Shown here: positions 41,851-50,620 of the stretch, piece by piece | Layout of the letters: each line of letters opens with the position of its first letter | How positions within the stretch are numbered: the stretch's first letter is position 1 | Origin: an uncultured Lachnotalea sp. | GTDB taxonomy: Bacteria > Bacillota > Clostridia > Lachnospirales > Lachnospiraceae | Direction of reading: 5' to 3' | Length of the DNA stretch: 64,000 nt | Assembly: GCA_947066815.1 (NCBI GenBank) | Contig: CAMSZT010000013.1 | Coordinates: 21,946-85,945, forward strand | Program-made: the position numbers and the translations under genes | Notes under the pieces: model-generated | Databases searched by the model: none | The model's input: the letters and a program-made list of their open reading frames with translations, nothing else | Told to the model about the DNA's origin: nothing

Positions 41851-42676
41851 CTAATCCTCCACGTCACAATGCTCGATCAGCGACTTTTTCGACACGGGCC
41901 TGTTGTCCCCGTGTTTTACGAAGAGCATGGTCACAAAGGCCGCCCCGCTGAACACCACCGCATAGGGAAACATGGCCCGGTAAGAGACATACTGGAGCAA
42001 AAGACCGGAGAGGATCGGCGTCGCAATCTGCGCCGTCATGGAAAATGTATAATAAAGGCCCGTATACTTTCCCACGTCCCTGTCCCTGCTCATCTCCACC
42101 ACCATGGGAAGAGAGTTCACATCGATCGCCGCCCAGCCCACGCCGATCGCCGCGAAGCCCGCCTGGATCACCGGATGGTAATTTGGAGGCAGTGCCGCCG
42201 TCTTCCAGTCCCCACACGGTCACCGCATAGCGGGAGAAGGCCGTCGTCACCGCATTGGCCTTGCTTCTGAGGGGCTTGGGCGTCAGGTCCGGCATCAGCG
42301 CCACCGCCGGGGAACGGTACATCCCCATGGCGAACAGCGTCACTCCCAGAGCGATGATAAACATCGGCAGGCTCATGAACCGGTCCGAGACCGGCAGGAG
42401 CATCATGGAAACCACGGCCGCCGCCGTCCCGCCCACGATAAATGGCATCCGCTTTCCAAGCCTTGTATCCACCCGGTCGGAAAAGGCGCCGATCACCGGA
42501 AGCAGAAACACCGCCAGCACATTGTCCGCCGCCATGATCGCGCCGATGGCCCCCTCCTTCAAATGAAAGGTATTTTGCAGGATCAGCGGGATAATGTTGT
42601 CATACATCTGCCAGAATACACTGATGGCCATAAAAGCAAAACCGATCAGAAATGTCCGCCTGTAATTCAGTTTCAT
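41851..42676 (-). pseudogene. MFS sugar/solute permease (GPH/SLC45-like) with internal deletion and frame change
   Basis: From the ATG at 42676 (RBS GGGGAG) the frame encodes the first four to five helices (RRTFLIGFAFMAISVFWQMYDN, GKRMPFIVGG, YRSPAVALMPDLTPKPLRSKANA) and then becomes nonsense near 42200. A second frame from about 42190 to 41851 encodes the last helices (VIQAGFAAIGVGWAAIDVNS, LPMVVEMSRDRDVGKYTGLYYTFS). Intact family members have about 430 residues and these parts sum to about 270, so roughly 160 central residues are missing. The product cannot be a functional transporter. Confidence 0.8.
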
Positions 42677-42793
42677 CTTTTTTCTCCCCATTTTGGTTTT
42701 CCGCCATGAAAGCACCCCCGTTTTCTATCATAGCAGACTATCCTTAAAAATTCCACACCCAGCTTGGCCCTTCCTCAAAATCCATCCTCCCCG

Positions 42794-43310
42794 TCACACC
42801 TCTCTGGCGTCGTTGTCGATCATCTCCGTGAGGATCCGCTTGCAGGTCCTGAAATCCCTGGCTTTTACTACCTCGTAAATGCGCCAGTGGCTGTTCATGC
42901 TGGGGATCTCATCGCCGGGTTTCAGATCCATGACTCTCCGGGTCCTCCTTCGCATCCACATAGACGGTAATACGGTCCTCGAAAATCTGGCAGCAGACTT
43001 TGAGTTCCTCAAGCTCTTGGGCCGTATGGCGTTTCACGGCAAGCCTCGCACATTCCACCTCGATGACCGCGCGGAATTCCGAGACATCCTCCAGAAGCTC
43101 CGGCGTCATATAGAACTGATAGATATTCTGCAGGTGCCTCTCAAAATCAAAAGAACGGACATAGGTGCCATCGCCCATGCAGGTCCCCAAAAGCCCCAGG
43201 GTATTTAACTTCTGCAGCGCCATGCGCACGGTAAACCGGTTGACGCCGAAGAGCTCTGCCAGCTCCGGCGCCGAATTTCTTTTTATTTTTGCATTTGCGA
43301 TCGCTGTCAA
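42794..43310 (-). pseudogene. GntR/FCD-family regulator, broken
   Basis: The frame from TTG 43310 (GGAGG 9 bases upstream) joins a short N-terminus directly to the second half of a GntR winged helix (APELAELFGVNRFTVRMALQ) and the start of an FCD domain (VSEFRAVIEVECARLAVKRH), then stops at 42909. The C-terminal helix (HWRIYEVVKARDFRTCKRIL) is in another frame down to 42794. About 30 N-terminal and 60-70 central residues expected in this family are absent, including the FCD metal-site helices, so it is non-functional. Confidence 0.72.
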
Positions 43311-43355
43311 AATTCAATTCCTCCCTGTTCTTTATTCTACGATTTATTTTTCGAT

Positions 43356-43691
43356 CTATTTTTCGTATTCTTCAAATAACTTTGCCGCCACCTTCACAAA
43401 CTCCCGGACAATGGGGCGGCAGTCCCTGTGATAATAAAATCCCAGCGGAACGGGAATATCCCAGGCGGCAGGGACAGAGACAAACTGGGGAAACCTCTGC
43501 TCATACAGAGAATAAAAAAGAAGCGCCGCACCTTCCAGCTCGCACTTCGTAAAAAGAGAACCGTCATAACTGTCAATGTCCAAGATCGTAACCTCCGTCT
43601 CATGCTGTAGCAGATAGTTCCGCAGCATATCCTCGCTCTTGGTAATGCCCCGCCGGTACATAATCAGCTTCCGCCCCTTCAAAGGAATCAC
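43356..43691 (-). pseudogene. C-terminal fragment of a LysR-family regulator
   Basis: About 110 residues match the second half of a LysR substrate-binding domain (LKGRKLIMYRRGITKSEDML, CELEGAALLFYSLYEQRFP, VSVPAAWDIPVPLGFYYHRDC). The helix-turn-helix and first half are gone. The 5' end of the fragment abuts, head to head, codon 5 or so of the malic enzyme remnant, which suggests one deletion removed the regulator N-terminus, the intergenic region and the first malic enzyme codons. Confidence 0.7.
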
Positions 43692-44400
43692 TGAGGCTGC
43701 ACTACGAATGGAAAGGAAAGATTGAACTGACCCCGCGGGCGGCGGTGGACAGCAAAGAGGCCCTTTCTCTGGCCTACACTCCCGGCGTGGCAGAGCCCTG
43801 CCTGGAGATCCGGAAGGATGTCAATAAAAGCTATGAGCTGACCAGGCGCTGGAATACGGTGGCGGTCGTCACCGACGGCACCGCCGTCCTCGGCCTGGGG
43901 GACATCGGACCGGAAGCCGGAATGCCGGTCATGGAGGGAAACTGTGTCCTCTTCAAAGCCTTCGGCGGCGTGGACGCCATCCCGCTCTGCATAAGGAGCA
44001 AGGACGTGGATACCATCGTGGAGACCGTCGCTCTGCTGGCCGGAAGCTTCGGCGGCATCAATCTGGGGGACATCAGCGCCCCCGCTGTTTTGTGATCGAA
44101 TGAAAATTTAAGGAGCGCTGCGATATCCCCGTCTTCCACGACGACCAGCACGGCACGGAGGTCATTGCCCTGGCGGGACTTTTAAATGCGCTGCGGCTGG
44201 TGGGAAAGAAGATCGACGAGATCAAGGTAGTCACCAGCGGCGCCGTCGTCGTCTCCACCGGCCGCAGCGATTTCCCCAACCAGATCAACAACGTGCGGGC
44301 CTTTCCCGGTATCTTCCGGGGCGCCCTCGACGTGCGGGCCAGTGACATCAACGACCACATGAAGGCCGCGGCCGCCAGGGAGAGCGGCTGCAGGAACTGA
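43689..44400 (+). pseudogene. NAD-malic enzyme remnant with frameshift, stop and internal deletion
   Basis: In-frame similarity begins before any start codon (KESLRLHYEWKGKIELTPRAA) and runs through LAYTPGVAEPCLEI and GGVDAIPLCIRSKDVD to GGINLGDISAP. A 1-nt frameshift near 44085 and a TGA in the restored frame follow, then DIPVFHDDQHGTEVIALAGL. At about 44235 VVTSGA is joined directly to STGRSDFPNQINNV, deleting roughly 150 residues of the NAD-binding domain. It ends at 44400 soon after DIND. Intact enzymes decarboxylate malate to pyruvate; this copy cannot. Confidence 0.85.
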
Positions 44401-45409
44401 TACCAACCGCCAAGGCGAGTTTTCAGGTCTTGAAAGGAACCTCTGTCAGAGTCAACGAGCAGTTTGCAAAACCACTGCCGGCCCTGTTTGAAATCTTTGA
44501 AAATTATATGAAAGCGTGGAATCCGGAGCGCGAAATGGAATACGGACTATTTCGGATCCCGATTCCGGAATTTTCAGAATCCGCATTCCGTGAAGGCCTG
44601 GTCAATGCATTCTGCCATCGGGATTATTCAATCCTGCAGATGATGCGCCTGGCGATCGAAGATGAGGGATTGTCCATCAGCAGCCCGGGAGGATTCATTG
44701 ACGGAGTCAATTTCAGCAACCTTCTTACTGTGGAACCTCATGGCAGAAATCAAACCCTGGCGGATGCATTGAAACGGATCGGACTGGCCGAGCGTACCGG
44801 CCGGGGAATCGATCGTATTTTCGAAGGCTCCATTATTTACGGACGTCCGCTTCCCGATTATTCCGAATCAACGGAAACTTATGTAAAGCTATTCATCCAA
44901 AGAGCAAAACCGGATCTCCCATTTGCACGCATGATTTCCAAGGAAGAGAACCGGATCGGAAGACGGCTGCCGATCAACTCCCTGCTCATTCTGTCCGTGC
45001 TTCAGACACAGCGAAGAGCGACTATTCATGAACTGGCAGAAACGATCCACATCAGCGAAGCGAGAACCAAGGCGAATGTAGAAAAGCTGGTGGAAACCGG
45101 GCTGGTGGAAGCAAGTGGAAACGGAAAGTCCCGCTCTTATATTTTATCAAAAAAATATACAGAGAGCAAAATGATCCCATCGCTTATGTCAGGCAGATCG
45201 GAGTCGATAAGCTCCGATACGAAGAACTGATACTCACCCTGGCAAAACAGCAAAAATATATTACCAGGGACAACGTTCAGCAACTGTTAAATATAAACGG
45301 CAGTCAGGCATATCGTATTCTGAAAAAACTTGCGGATCACGGAAAACTCACTCTGATCGGAAAGGGACGTTCCGCCAGATATGAATTATCCACCTGCGGG
45401 CGCCCCTAA
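44391..45409 (+). pseudogene. ATP-binding HTH regulator (COG2865/AlbA_2-like), 5'-truncated and frameshifted
   Basis: Similarity starts in mid-protein (LQELIPTAKASFQVLKGTS) directly after the malic enzyme remnant, so the N-terminal Schlafen/AlbA_2 domain is lost. The GHKL-like segment is present (FREGLVNAFCHRDYS, GFIDGVNFSNLLTVE, RIGLAERTGRGIDRIFEGS), as is a winged helix (TIHELAETIHISEARTKANV). At the A7 run 45149-45155 the frame is lost; restoring one A continues KIYREQNDPIAYVRQIGVDK to a second winged helix and the stop at 45409. It is non-functional at least as an enzyme, although a C-terminal protein from the ATG at 44430 could be made. Confidence 0.78.
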
Positions 45410-45416
45410 ACGCACG

Positions 45417-45448
45417 AAAACGCACGCTTAAACACACGCGTGCGTTTT
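45417..45448 (+). terminator. Rho-independent terminator after the ATP-binding remnant
   Basis: AAAACGCACGC (45417-45427) and GCGTGCGTTTT (45438-45448) form an 11-bp stem with T residues at the 3' end, followed by CATTT. It could act in both directions, since the minus-strand gene at 45463 also ends nearby. Confidence 0.8.
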
Positions 45449-45462
45449 CATTTGATATCTCC

Positions 45463-45681
45463 CTATACCCTTGCCTTCCTCCCGTCCCTGCGTCTTTTCT
45501 TGTAGAACAGGAGGCCTCCTGCCAGAAGAACAAGGGAAAACGCCAGGATCACGTAGACCCGGATGCCTGTCCCGGCATTCGACGATTCTAAGGATCCCGC
45601 CAGAGGGACCGTCTCCTCCTCAATTCCTTTCCCTTCTCCTGTTTCCCCGTCCGCCAAAATGTTTCCGTCAGACTTTGCCAC
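45463..45681 (-). CDS. Short protein with C-terminal membrane anchor, possibly a surface-protein remnant
   Basis: The 72-residue frame has a polar acidic N-terminus (DGETGEGKGIEEETV), one membrane segment (VYVILAFSLVLLAGGLLFY) and a basic tail (KKRRRDGRKARV), the layout of the anchor end of a wall or membrane surface protein. There is no LPxTG. The putative GTG start has an RBS only 2 bases away, so this may be the 3' end of a deleted larger gene or a small gene read with the antitoxin upstream. Function unknown. Confidence 0.4.
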   Translation of the reverse strand: MAKSDGNILADGETGEGKGIEEETVPLAGSLESSNAGTGIRVYVILAFSLVLLAGGLLFYKKRRRDGRKARV

Positions 45682-45705
45682 ATCCTCCGGCCGCAGGACG
45701 CCGTT

Positions 45706-46011
45706 TTATCCGGCGTCCAGTCTCGCAAAAAAATCCTCCAGGCTGGAATGCTCCTGCGGCCCGAGTGATCCCCCGGCCTCCTGCCGCCCCTGAGGTCTCT
45801 CCGGCGGCTCTGCCTCCGCCGCCGAAAGCTCCCTTCCCCTGTCTTTTCCCAGAGTTACCCTGAAAGGGATCCCGCCCCGGCGCACTGCCTGGCGGACAAA
45901 GACATTGATCGCCGCGCCAAGGCTCAGGCCCAATTCAGAAAATAAGTCCTCCGCCTCCGTTTTGATCTCCGCGTCCATGCGGATACTCACGTTCACCGTC
46001 GTCCCGGCCAT
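45706..46011 (-). CDS. RelB/DinJ-family antitoxin, no toxin gene beside it
   Basis: The 101-residue protein has a ribbon-helix-helix N-terminus (TTVNVSIRMDAEIKTEAEDLFSELGLSLGAAINVFVRQAV, about 4-45), the DinJ signature, and GIPFRVTL. The tail is longer than usual and rich in Glu/Pro/Gly, with SLEDFFARLDAG at the end. RBS GGAGGAG precedes the ATG at 46011. No YafQ or RelE gene follows; only a 72-residue membrane-anchor frame does. It may be a solitary regulator or a remnant of a toxin-antitoxin pair. Confidence 0.8.
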   Translation of the reverse strand: MAGTTVNVSIRMDAEIKTEAEDLFSELGLSLGAAINVFVRQAVRRGGIPFRVTLGKDRGRELSAAEAEPPERPQGRQEAGGSLGPQEHSSLEDFFARLDAG

Positions 46012-46094
46012 CCGGTCTCCTCCGGCTTTTCTTTTTTATCATCTTATTTCCCGATCCGTCTGTCTATGACAACATTTCCCTCACAGCCGTGGCT

Positions 46095-47090
46095 TTACGC
46101 CAGCACGATCTTCTCCGCGATCTCCCGGTTCATGCGGGCCATGTCGGCCTCGTCGATCACAAAAGTCCCGCCGACGGCGTTGTCCCTCATGTGCTCCGGC
46201 TTTCTGGCCCCGCAGAGCACATTGGTGATTCCCGGCTGCTGCTTGGTCCACGCGATCACCAGGTTGCCCACGTGGCAGTTGTACTTCTCGCACAGGTCCT
46301 TCCAGCCGTCCAAAAGCTCCAGCGGCTTCTCAATGTTCTCCGGCAGGAACCAGGGGCTTTCCTCACGGATGTTTCCCGCCTCCACTTTGGTCCCCCTCTG
46401 GTAACGCCCGGTCAGAAGCCCCTTCTCCAGCACCGAATAGGTCTGGATGGCAATGCCGTGCTCCAGGCAGAAGGGAACGATCTCCTTCTCGATGGCCCGG
46501 TCCAGGAGAGAATACTTCTGCTGGATGATGTCCAGCTGTCCCCACTTCACATATTCCTCCAGATGCCACATGCTCACGTTGGCGGCGCCGATGGCGAGGA
46601 TCTTGCCCTCCTTTTTCAGGTCCATCAGGGCCGACATGGTCTCCTCGATGGTGGTCATGACCGGCGGCTCCGCCTGGGAATGGGTATAATACACGTCAAT
46701 GTAGTCCGTTCCCAGCCGCTTTAAGCTATACTCCACCTCTTCCCGGATGGTGCTCCGGTCCAGGGCCTTGTAAATGGGCACGTCGTACATGTCCACCTTC
46801 CGGCGGGAGCCCCTCACATCATGCCACCAGTTCCCGCATTTGGTGCAGACCACCACATCCTTGCGGTTCATCCGCTTGAGGGCCCGCCCCACGATCTCCT
46901 CGCTGCGCCCCAGGCCGTAGATCGGGGCCGTGTCCAGCGTGTTCATGCCCGCGTCCGCCATCTCCACGATGGTCTGCTCCGCCAGGCCCTCGTCAAACTC
47001 TCCCCACCATTTTCCTCCGCCCATGGCGAAGGTTCCGAGGCCGATGACCGAGCCGCTCACGCCCGATCTTCCAAATTTCCGTTTTTCCAT
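46095..47090 (-). CDS. Aldo/keto reductase
   Basis: The ATG at 47090 (GGAAGGG upstream) gives 331 residues. AKR features are GLGTFAMGGG, the catalytic tetrad region DTAPIYGLGRSEEIVGRAL (Asp, Tyr), the lysine in CTKCG and IDVYYTHSQ (His position). YSLLDRAIEKEIVPFC and the NADPH-binding end (NVLCGARKPEHMRDN) follow. It reduces a carbonyl with NAD(P)H, and the closest general type is YajO/Tas-like reductases. The substrate is not predictable. It is transcribed in the same direction as the second liv operon, 104 bases after livF. Confidence 0.88.
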   Translation of the reverse strand: MEKRKFGRSGVSGSVIGLGTFAMGGGKWWGEFDEGLAEQTIVEMADAGMNTLDTAPIYGLGRSEEIVGRALKRMNRKDVVVCTKCGNWWHDVRGSRRKVDMYDVPIYKALDRSTIREEVEYSLKRLGTDYIDVYYTHSQAEPPVMTTIEETMSALMDLKKEGKILAIGAANVSMWHLEEYVKWGQLDIIQQKYSLLDRAIEKEIVPFCLEHGIAIQTYSVLEKGLLTGRYQRGTKVEAGNIREESPWFLPENIEKPLELLDGWKDLCEKYNCHVGNLVIAWTKQQPGITNVLCGARKPEHMRDNAVGGTFVIDEADMARMNREIAEKIVLA

Positions 47091-47193
47091 AGTAATCCCT
47101 TCCTCTCCGCATCTTTCAGCAAAATCTGCATTTTCAAACTCTTTCCATTCCCAAATACAATCCGGCCCTGAATGATCCGCATCCCTGAATGCA

Positions 47194-47904
47194 TCACATC
47201 CCGAGATACGCCTTCTGCACCTCTTCCGACTGCAGAAGCTCCTTCGAGCTTCCCTCCAGGGTGATCTTGCCCGTCTGAAGCACATAGGCCCTGTCCGAAA
47301 TCTTGAGGGCCATCCTGGCATTCTGTTCCACCAAGAGCACCGTGGTCCCCATCTCCTCCCGGATCCGCCGGATCAGAGAAAAAATCTCCTTCACGATCAG
47401 GGGCGCCAGCCCCATGGACGGCTCGTCCAGCATCAGAAGCTTCGGCTGGCTCATGAGCGCCCGCCCCACCGCCAGCATCTGCTGCTCTCCTCCGGAAAGC
47501 GTCCCCGCCATCTGCTTCTCCCGCTTCTCAAGGACGGGGAACAGCTCGTGGACCGTCCGGAGGGTCTTCTGGTTTTCCTCATTGGAAAAATGATACCCGC
47601 CCAGCATCAGGTTGTCGTACACGGAAAAGTCCGGAAACACCTGCCGCCCCTCCGGAGAAAGGACGATCCCCTCCTTCACCTTCCGCTTCGCGTTCCAGGC
47701 CGTGGCGTCCGCGCCGTTCCAGAAGATCTTTCCCCCGTTTAATTCTTTCAGGCCGGCGATGGTATTCATCGTCGTCGTCTTGCCCGCCCCGTTGGATCCG
47801 ATCAAGGTCACGATCTCCCCCTGGTTCACCTCGAAGGAAATCTCCCGGACCGCCCGGATACTGCCGTAATTCACCGATAAATTTTCCACCTTCAACAGCG
47901 TCAT
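47194..47904 (-). CDS. livF: Branched-chain amino acid-type ABC transporter ATPase LivF (cluster 2)
   Basis: The 236-residue ABC ATPase has Walker A GSNGAGKTTT, signature LSGGEQQM, Walker B LLMLDEPSMGLAPL and C-terminus KAYLGM. Its start overlaps the livG stop by 4 bases. It is similar to the LivF at 3844-4548 but diverged through the helical domain, as expected for an older duplication or independent acquisition rather than a recent copy. It is the last transport gene of operon 2. Confidence 0.93.
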   Translation of the reverse strand: MTLLKVENLSVNYGSIRAVREISFEVNQGEIVTLIGSNGAGKTTTMNTIAGLKELNGGKIFWNGADATAWNAKRKVKEGIVLSPEGRQVFPDFSVYDNLMLGGYHFSNEENQKTLRTVHELFPVLEKREKQMAGTLSGGEQQMLAVGRALMSQPKLLMLDEPSMGLAPLIVKEIFSLIRRIREEMGTTVLLVEQNARMALKISDRAYVLQTGKITLEGSSKELLQSEEVQKAYLGM

Positions 47905-48668
47905 TCGTCATCCTCCCCCAGATAAGCGTCGATCACGTCCTGATTCTTGCTGATCTCCTCCGGCGTGCCGTCAGCGATCAGCACCCCGTAGTTCAGCACG
48001 TACAGCCGCTCGCAGATATTCATCACGAACTTCATATCATGGTCGATCAGAATGACCGTCTTCTTAAGCTCCTTGATCCTCCGGATGATCTGCAGAAGCT
48101 CGTCCGTCTCCTGCTCGTTCATGCCTGCCGCCGGCTCGTCCAGAAGGAGGATCTCCGCCCCCGTGGCCAGGGCCCTGGCGATCTCCAGCCTTCTCTGATG
48201 GCCGTAGGACAGAGAGCTGGCCAGCTCATAGCGGACGTCGTAAAGATCCACCAGCTTCAGAAGCTCCATGGCCCGCTCCTCACATTCCTTTTCCTCCCGG
48301 CGCTTCCTGGGGAGGTGGAGCACGATGTCGCACATGTTGGTCTTCGTCCGCGCGTGCATCCCGATGACCACGTTGTCAAAGGCCGTCATCCGTGAAAAGA
48401 GACGGATGTTCTGAAAAGTCCTGGCCAGCCCCTTCCTGGAGATCAGGTAAGGCTCCATCCCCGTGATCGGCTCGTCCTGATAGAGCACCTGCCCCTCCGT
48501 CGGGCGGTAGATCCCGGTAATGATGTTGAACATGGTGGTCTTTCCGGAACCGTTGGGGCCGATGATCCCCACGATCTCCCCCTTGTCCACATGCATGTTT
48601 ACATTGTTCAGGGCCGTCAGGCCGCCGAATTTCTGCGTCACGTTCTCTATTCTCAGCAACCGTTCCAT
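47901..48668 (-). CDS. livG: Branched-chain amino acid-type ABC transporter ATPase LivG (cluster 2)
   Basis: The 255-residue ABC ATPase has Walker A GPNGSGKTT, LivG-type LSYGHQRRLEIARAL and Walker B ILLLDEPAAGMNEQE, ending VIDAYLGEDDE. Its start overlaps the livM stop at 48668. It acts as a heterodimer with LivF of this operon. Confidence 0.93.
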   Translation of the reverse strand: MERLLRIENVTQKFGGLTALNNVNMHVDKGEIVGIIGPNGSGKTTMFNIITGIYRPTEGQVLYQDEPITGMEPYLISRKGLARTFQNIRLFSRMTAFDNVVIGMHARTKTNMCDIVLHLPRKRREEKECEERAMELLKLVDLYDVRYELASSLSYGHQRRLEIARALATGAEILLLDEPAAGMNEQETDELLQIIRRIKELKKTVILIDHDMKFVMNICERLYVLNYGVLIADGTPEEISKNQDVIDAYLGEDDE

Positions 48669-49654
48669 TATTCCCCCCCGTTCTCCTTCTGTACAGACGC
48701 CTGCTGCCGGATATACTTAAAATTCACGGACCCGAGCAGCCCGTCCGGCTTGACTAACATCAGTATGATAATCAGGATCCCGTAGATCAGGTTCCGGTAC
48801 TCCGCCAGGAAACGGATCATCTCCGGCAGGATCGTCAGCACAGAGGCTCCGATGATCGTGCCGAGGAGATTCCCCAGTCCGCCGAAGATGGCCATGATGA
48901 GGATGTTCAGGGAAGCCGAGACCGTAAAGACCCCCGGATCAATGTAGGTCATGTACTGGGCGTAAAACGCGCCGGCCAGCCCCATGATCATGGCGGAAAG
49001 GACGAAGACAATGGTCTTGTACTTGAATACGTGGATCCCCATGGCCCGCGCCGCCAGCTCATCCTCCCGGATTGCCATGATCGCGTTGCCCGCCTTGGAA
49101 TTGATGATGGACCAGATCAGGAGCAGCGTCAGGATCAGAAGCACCAGCATCAGATAATAGATCGAACGGCGGGAGGAGAGACGGATCCCGAAGAACACCG
49201 GCGCGGAAATGCCGGAGATCCCCAGCGCCCCGCGGGTCAGGCTCTCCCAGTTGATCTCCACCAGGCGGACGATCTCACAGAAGCCAAGCGTCAGGATCGT
49301 CATGTAATACCCCTGCAGCTTCAACGCCGCCAGCGAAAGCAGAAGGCCGAAAAACCCGCTCAAGAGGATCGCGGCCAGATAACAGGGAAGCGTCTCCCAG
49401 TGATAATTCTTCACCAGGATCGCCGCCGTATAAGCGCCGATGCCCATGAAAGCGATATGCCCGATGGTCATGACGCCGAGAAAGCCCGTGAGCAGATTCA
49501 GGCTAAAAGCCATCATAACATAAAGCATACACACCGTCAACATGCGCATCCCGTAGTTGGAAGTCATAAAAAAAGGAAGCACTGCCAGCAGCCCGAAAAA
49601 CAGGATCGTAAACCATTTCAGGTTTTTTGCAAAAAATACTTTTACCATTTTCAT
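48668..49654 (-). CDS. livM: Branched-chain amino acid-type ABC permease LivM (cluster 2)
   Basis: The ATG at 49654 after GAGGTG gives 328 residues. A longer open frame upstream overlaps livH antiparallel-phase sequence and is rejected. LivM signatures are FSLNLLTGFLGVMTIGHIAFMGIGAY, MAIREDELAARAMGI (ATPase-contact loop), FGGLGNLLGTIIGA and KPDGLLGS. About nine hydrophobic segments. It starts 11 bases after the livH stop. Confidence 0.92.
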   Translation of the reverse strand: MKMVKVFFAKNLKWFTILFFGLLAVLPFFMTSNYGMRMLTVCMLYVMMAFSLNLLTGFLGVMTIGHIAFMGIGAYTAAILVKNYHWETLPCYLAAILLSGFFGLLLSLAALKLQGYYMTILTLGFCEIVRLVEINWESLTRGALGISGISAPVFFGIRLSSRRSIYYLMLVLLILTLLLIWSIINSKAGNAIMAIREDELAARAMGIHVFKYKTIVFVLSAMIMGLAGAFYAQYMTYIDPGVFTVSASLNILIMAIFGGLGNLLGTIIGASVLTILPEMIRFLAEYRNLIYGILIIILMLVKPDGLLGSVNFKYIRQQASVQKENGGE

Positions 49655-49665
49655 ATGCAGACACC

Positions 49666-50544
49666 TCAGACTTTCGTAACTTTTTCCTTGCCGAACAGGC
49701 CGTTCGGCAGAAACAGGATCACTATGATCAGTACCGCAAAGGCGAATGCATTCCGGTATGCGGAGCTTATGTAGCTTGCCCCCAGGGATTCCACGACGCC
49801 GATGATCAGGCCGCCCGTCACCGCCCCGGGAAGGGAGCCAACGCCGCCGAGGACCGCCGCCGCCATGGTCTTCATGCCGATGGAAAACCCGGAGGTGAAA
49901 TCGATCATCTGATAATACATGCCCACCATCGTCCCCGAGATCCCGGCTAACACCGCCGACAGGATAAAGGTCATGGCGATCACCCCGTTGACGTCGATCC
50001 CCATCAGCTTGGCCGCGTCCGCATTCTGAGACACCGCCCGCATGGCCTTGCCCACCTTCGTCCCGTACACCACCCAGGACATCAGGAGGAGCAGCACCAG
50101 GACCACCAGGAAAATGATCACCTGGGTGGAAGAGACCACCGCGGACCCGATCGAGAAGGAACCGAAGTCGATCTTGTTGGGATAGGGGACCGTCGCATTG
50201 GAAAAGAACAGCATGACGAAATTTTCGATCACCGTCGCAAACCCCATGGTGGTGATCAGGCCCACCAGCTTCGTGGCCTTTTTCTGCCTTAAATGGCGCA
50301 GGGCAAACCGGTCCAGGCAAAAGCCCACGAACCCGTTGATGATCAGCGCCAGGGCAAAACAGAGCAGAAAATTGATGCGGAACTTATTGTAAAGCACCAA
50401 AGTCAGGAATCCGCCGAGCATGTAAATGGATCCGTTGGCAAAATTCACGATCTGGAGCACCCCGAACACCAGAGAATAGCCGATCGCGATCAGCGCATAA
50501 ATGCTGCCCAGGGTCAGCCCGTTGATTAACTGTTGTAAAAACAC
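49666..50544 (-). CDS. livH: Branched-chain amino acid-type ABC permease LivH (cluster 2)
   Basis: The 292-residue permease begins MFLQQLINGLTLGSIYALIAIG and has VLQIVNFANGSIYMLG, the loop MRAVSQNADAAKLMGIDVNG and GGVGSLPGAVTGGLIIGVVESLG. It has the same length as LivH of cluster 1 but clearly different sequence. It lies 76 bases downstream of the binding-protein gene. Confidence 0.92.
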   Translation of the reverse strand: MFLQQLINGLTLGSIYALIAIGYSLVFGVLQIVNFANGSIYMLGGFLTLVLYNKFRINFLLCFALALIINGFVGFCLDRFALRHLRQKKATKLVGLITTMGFATVIENFVMLFFSNATVPYPNKIDFGSFSIGSAVVSSTQVIIFLVVLVLLLLMSWVVYGTKVGKAMRAVSQNADAAKLMGIDVNGVIAMTFILSAVLAGISGTMVGMYYQMIDFTSGFSIGMKTMAAAVLGGVGSLPGAVTGGLIIGVVESLGASYISSAYRNAFAFAVLIIVILFLPNGLFGKEKVTKV

Positions 50545-50620
50545 CTGCCTCCTACCTTTCTCTCTTGGATTTTACTGTACGGGGCGGTATCTGCATACCG
50601 CCCCGCAAAAAACAGGAAGA

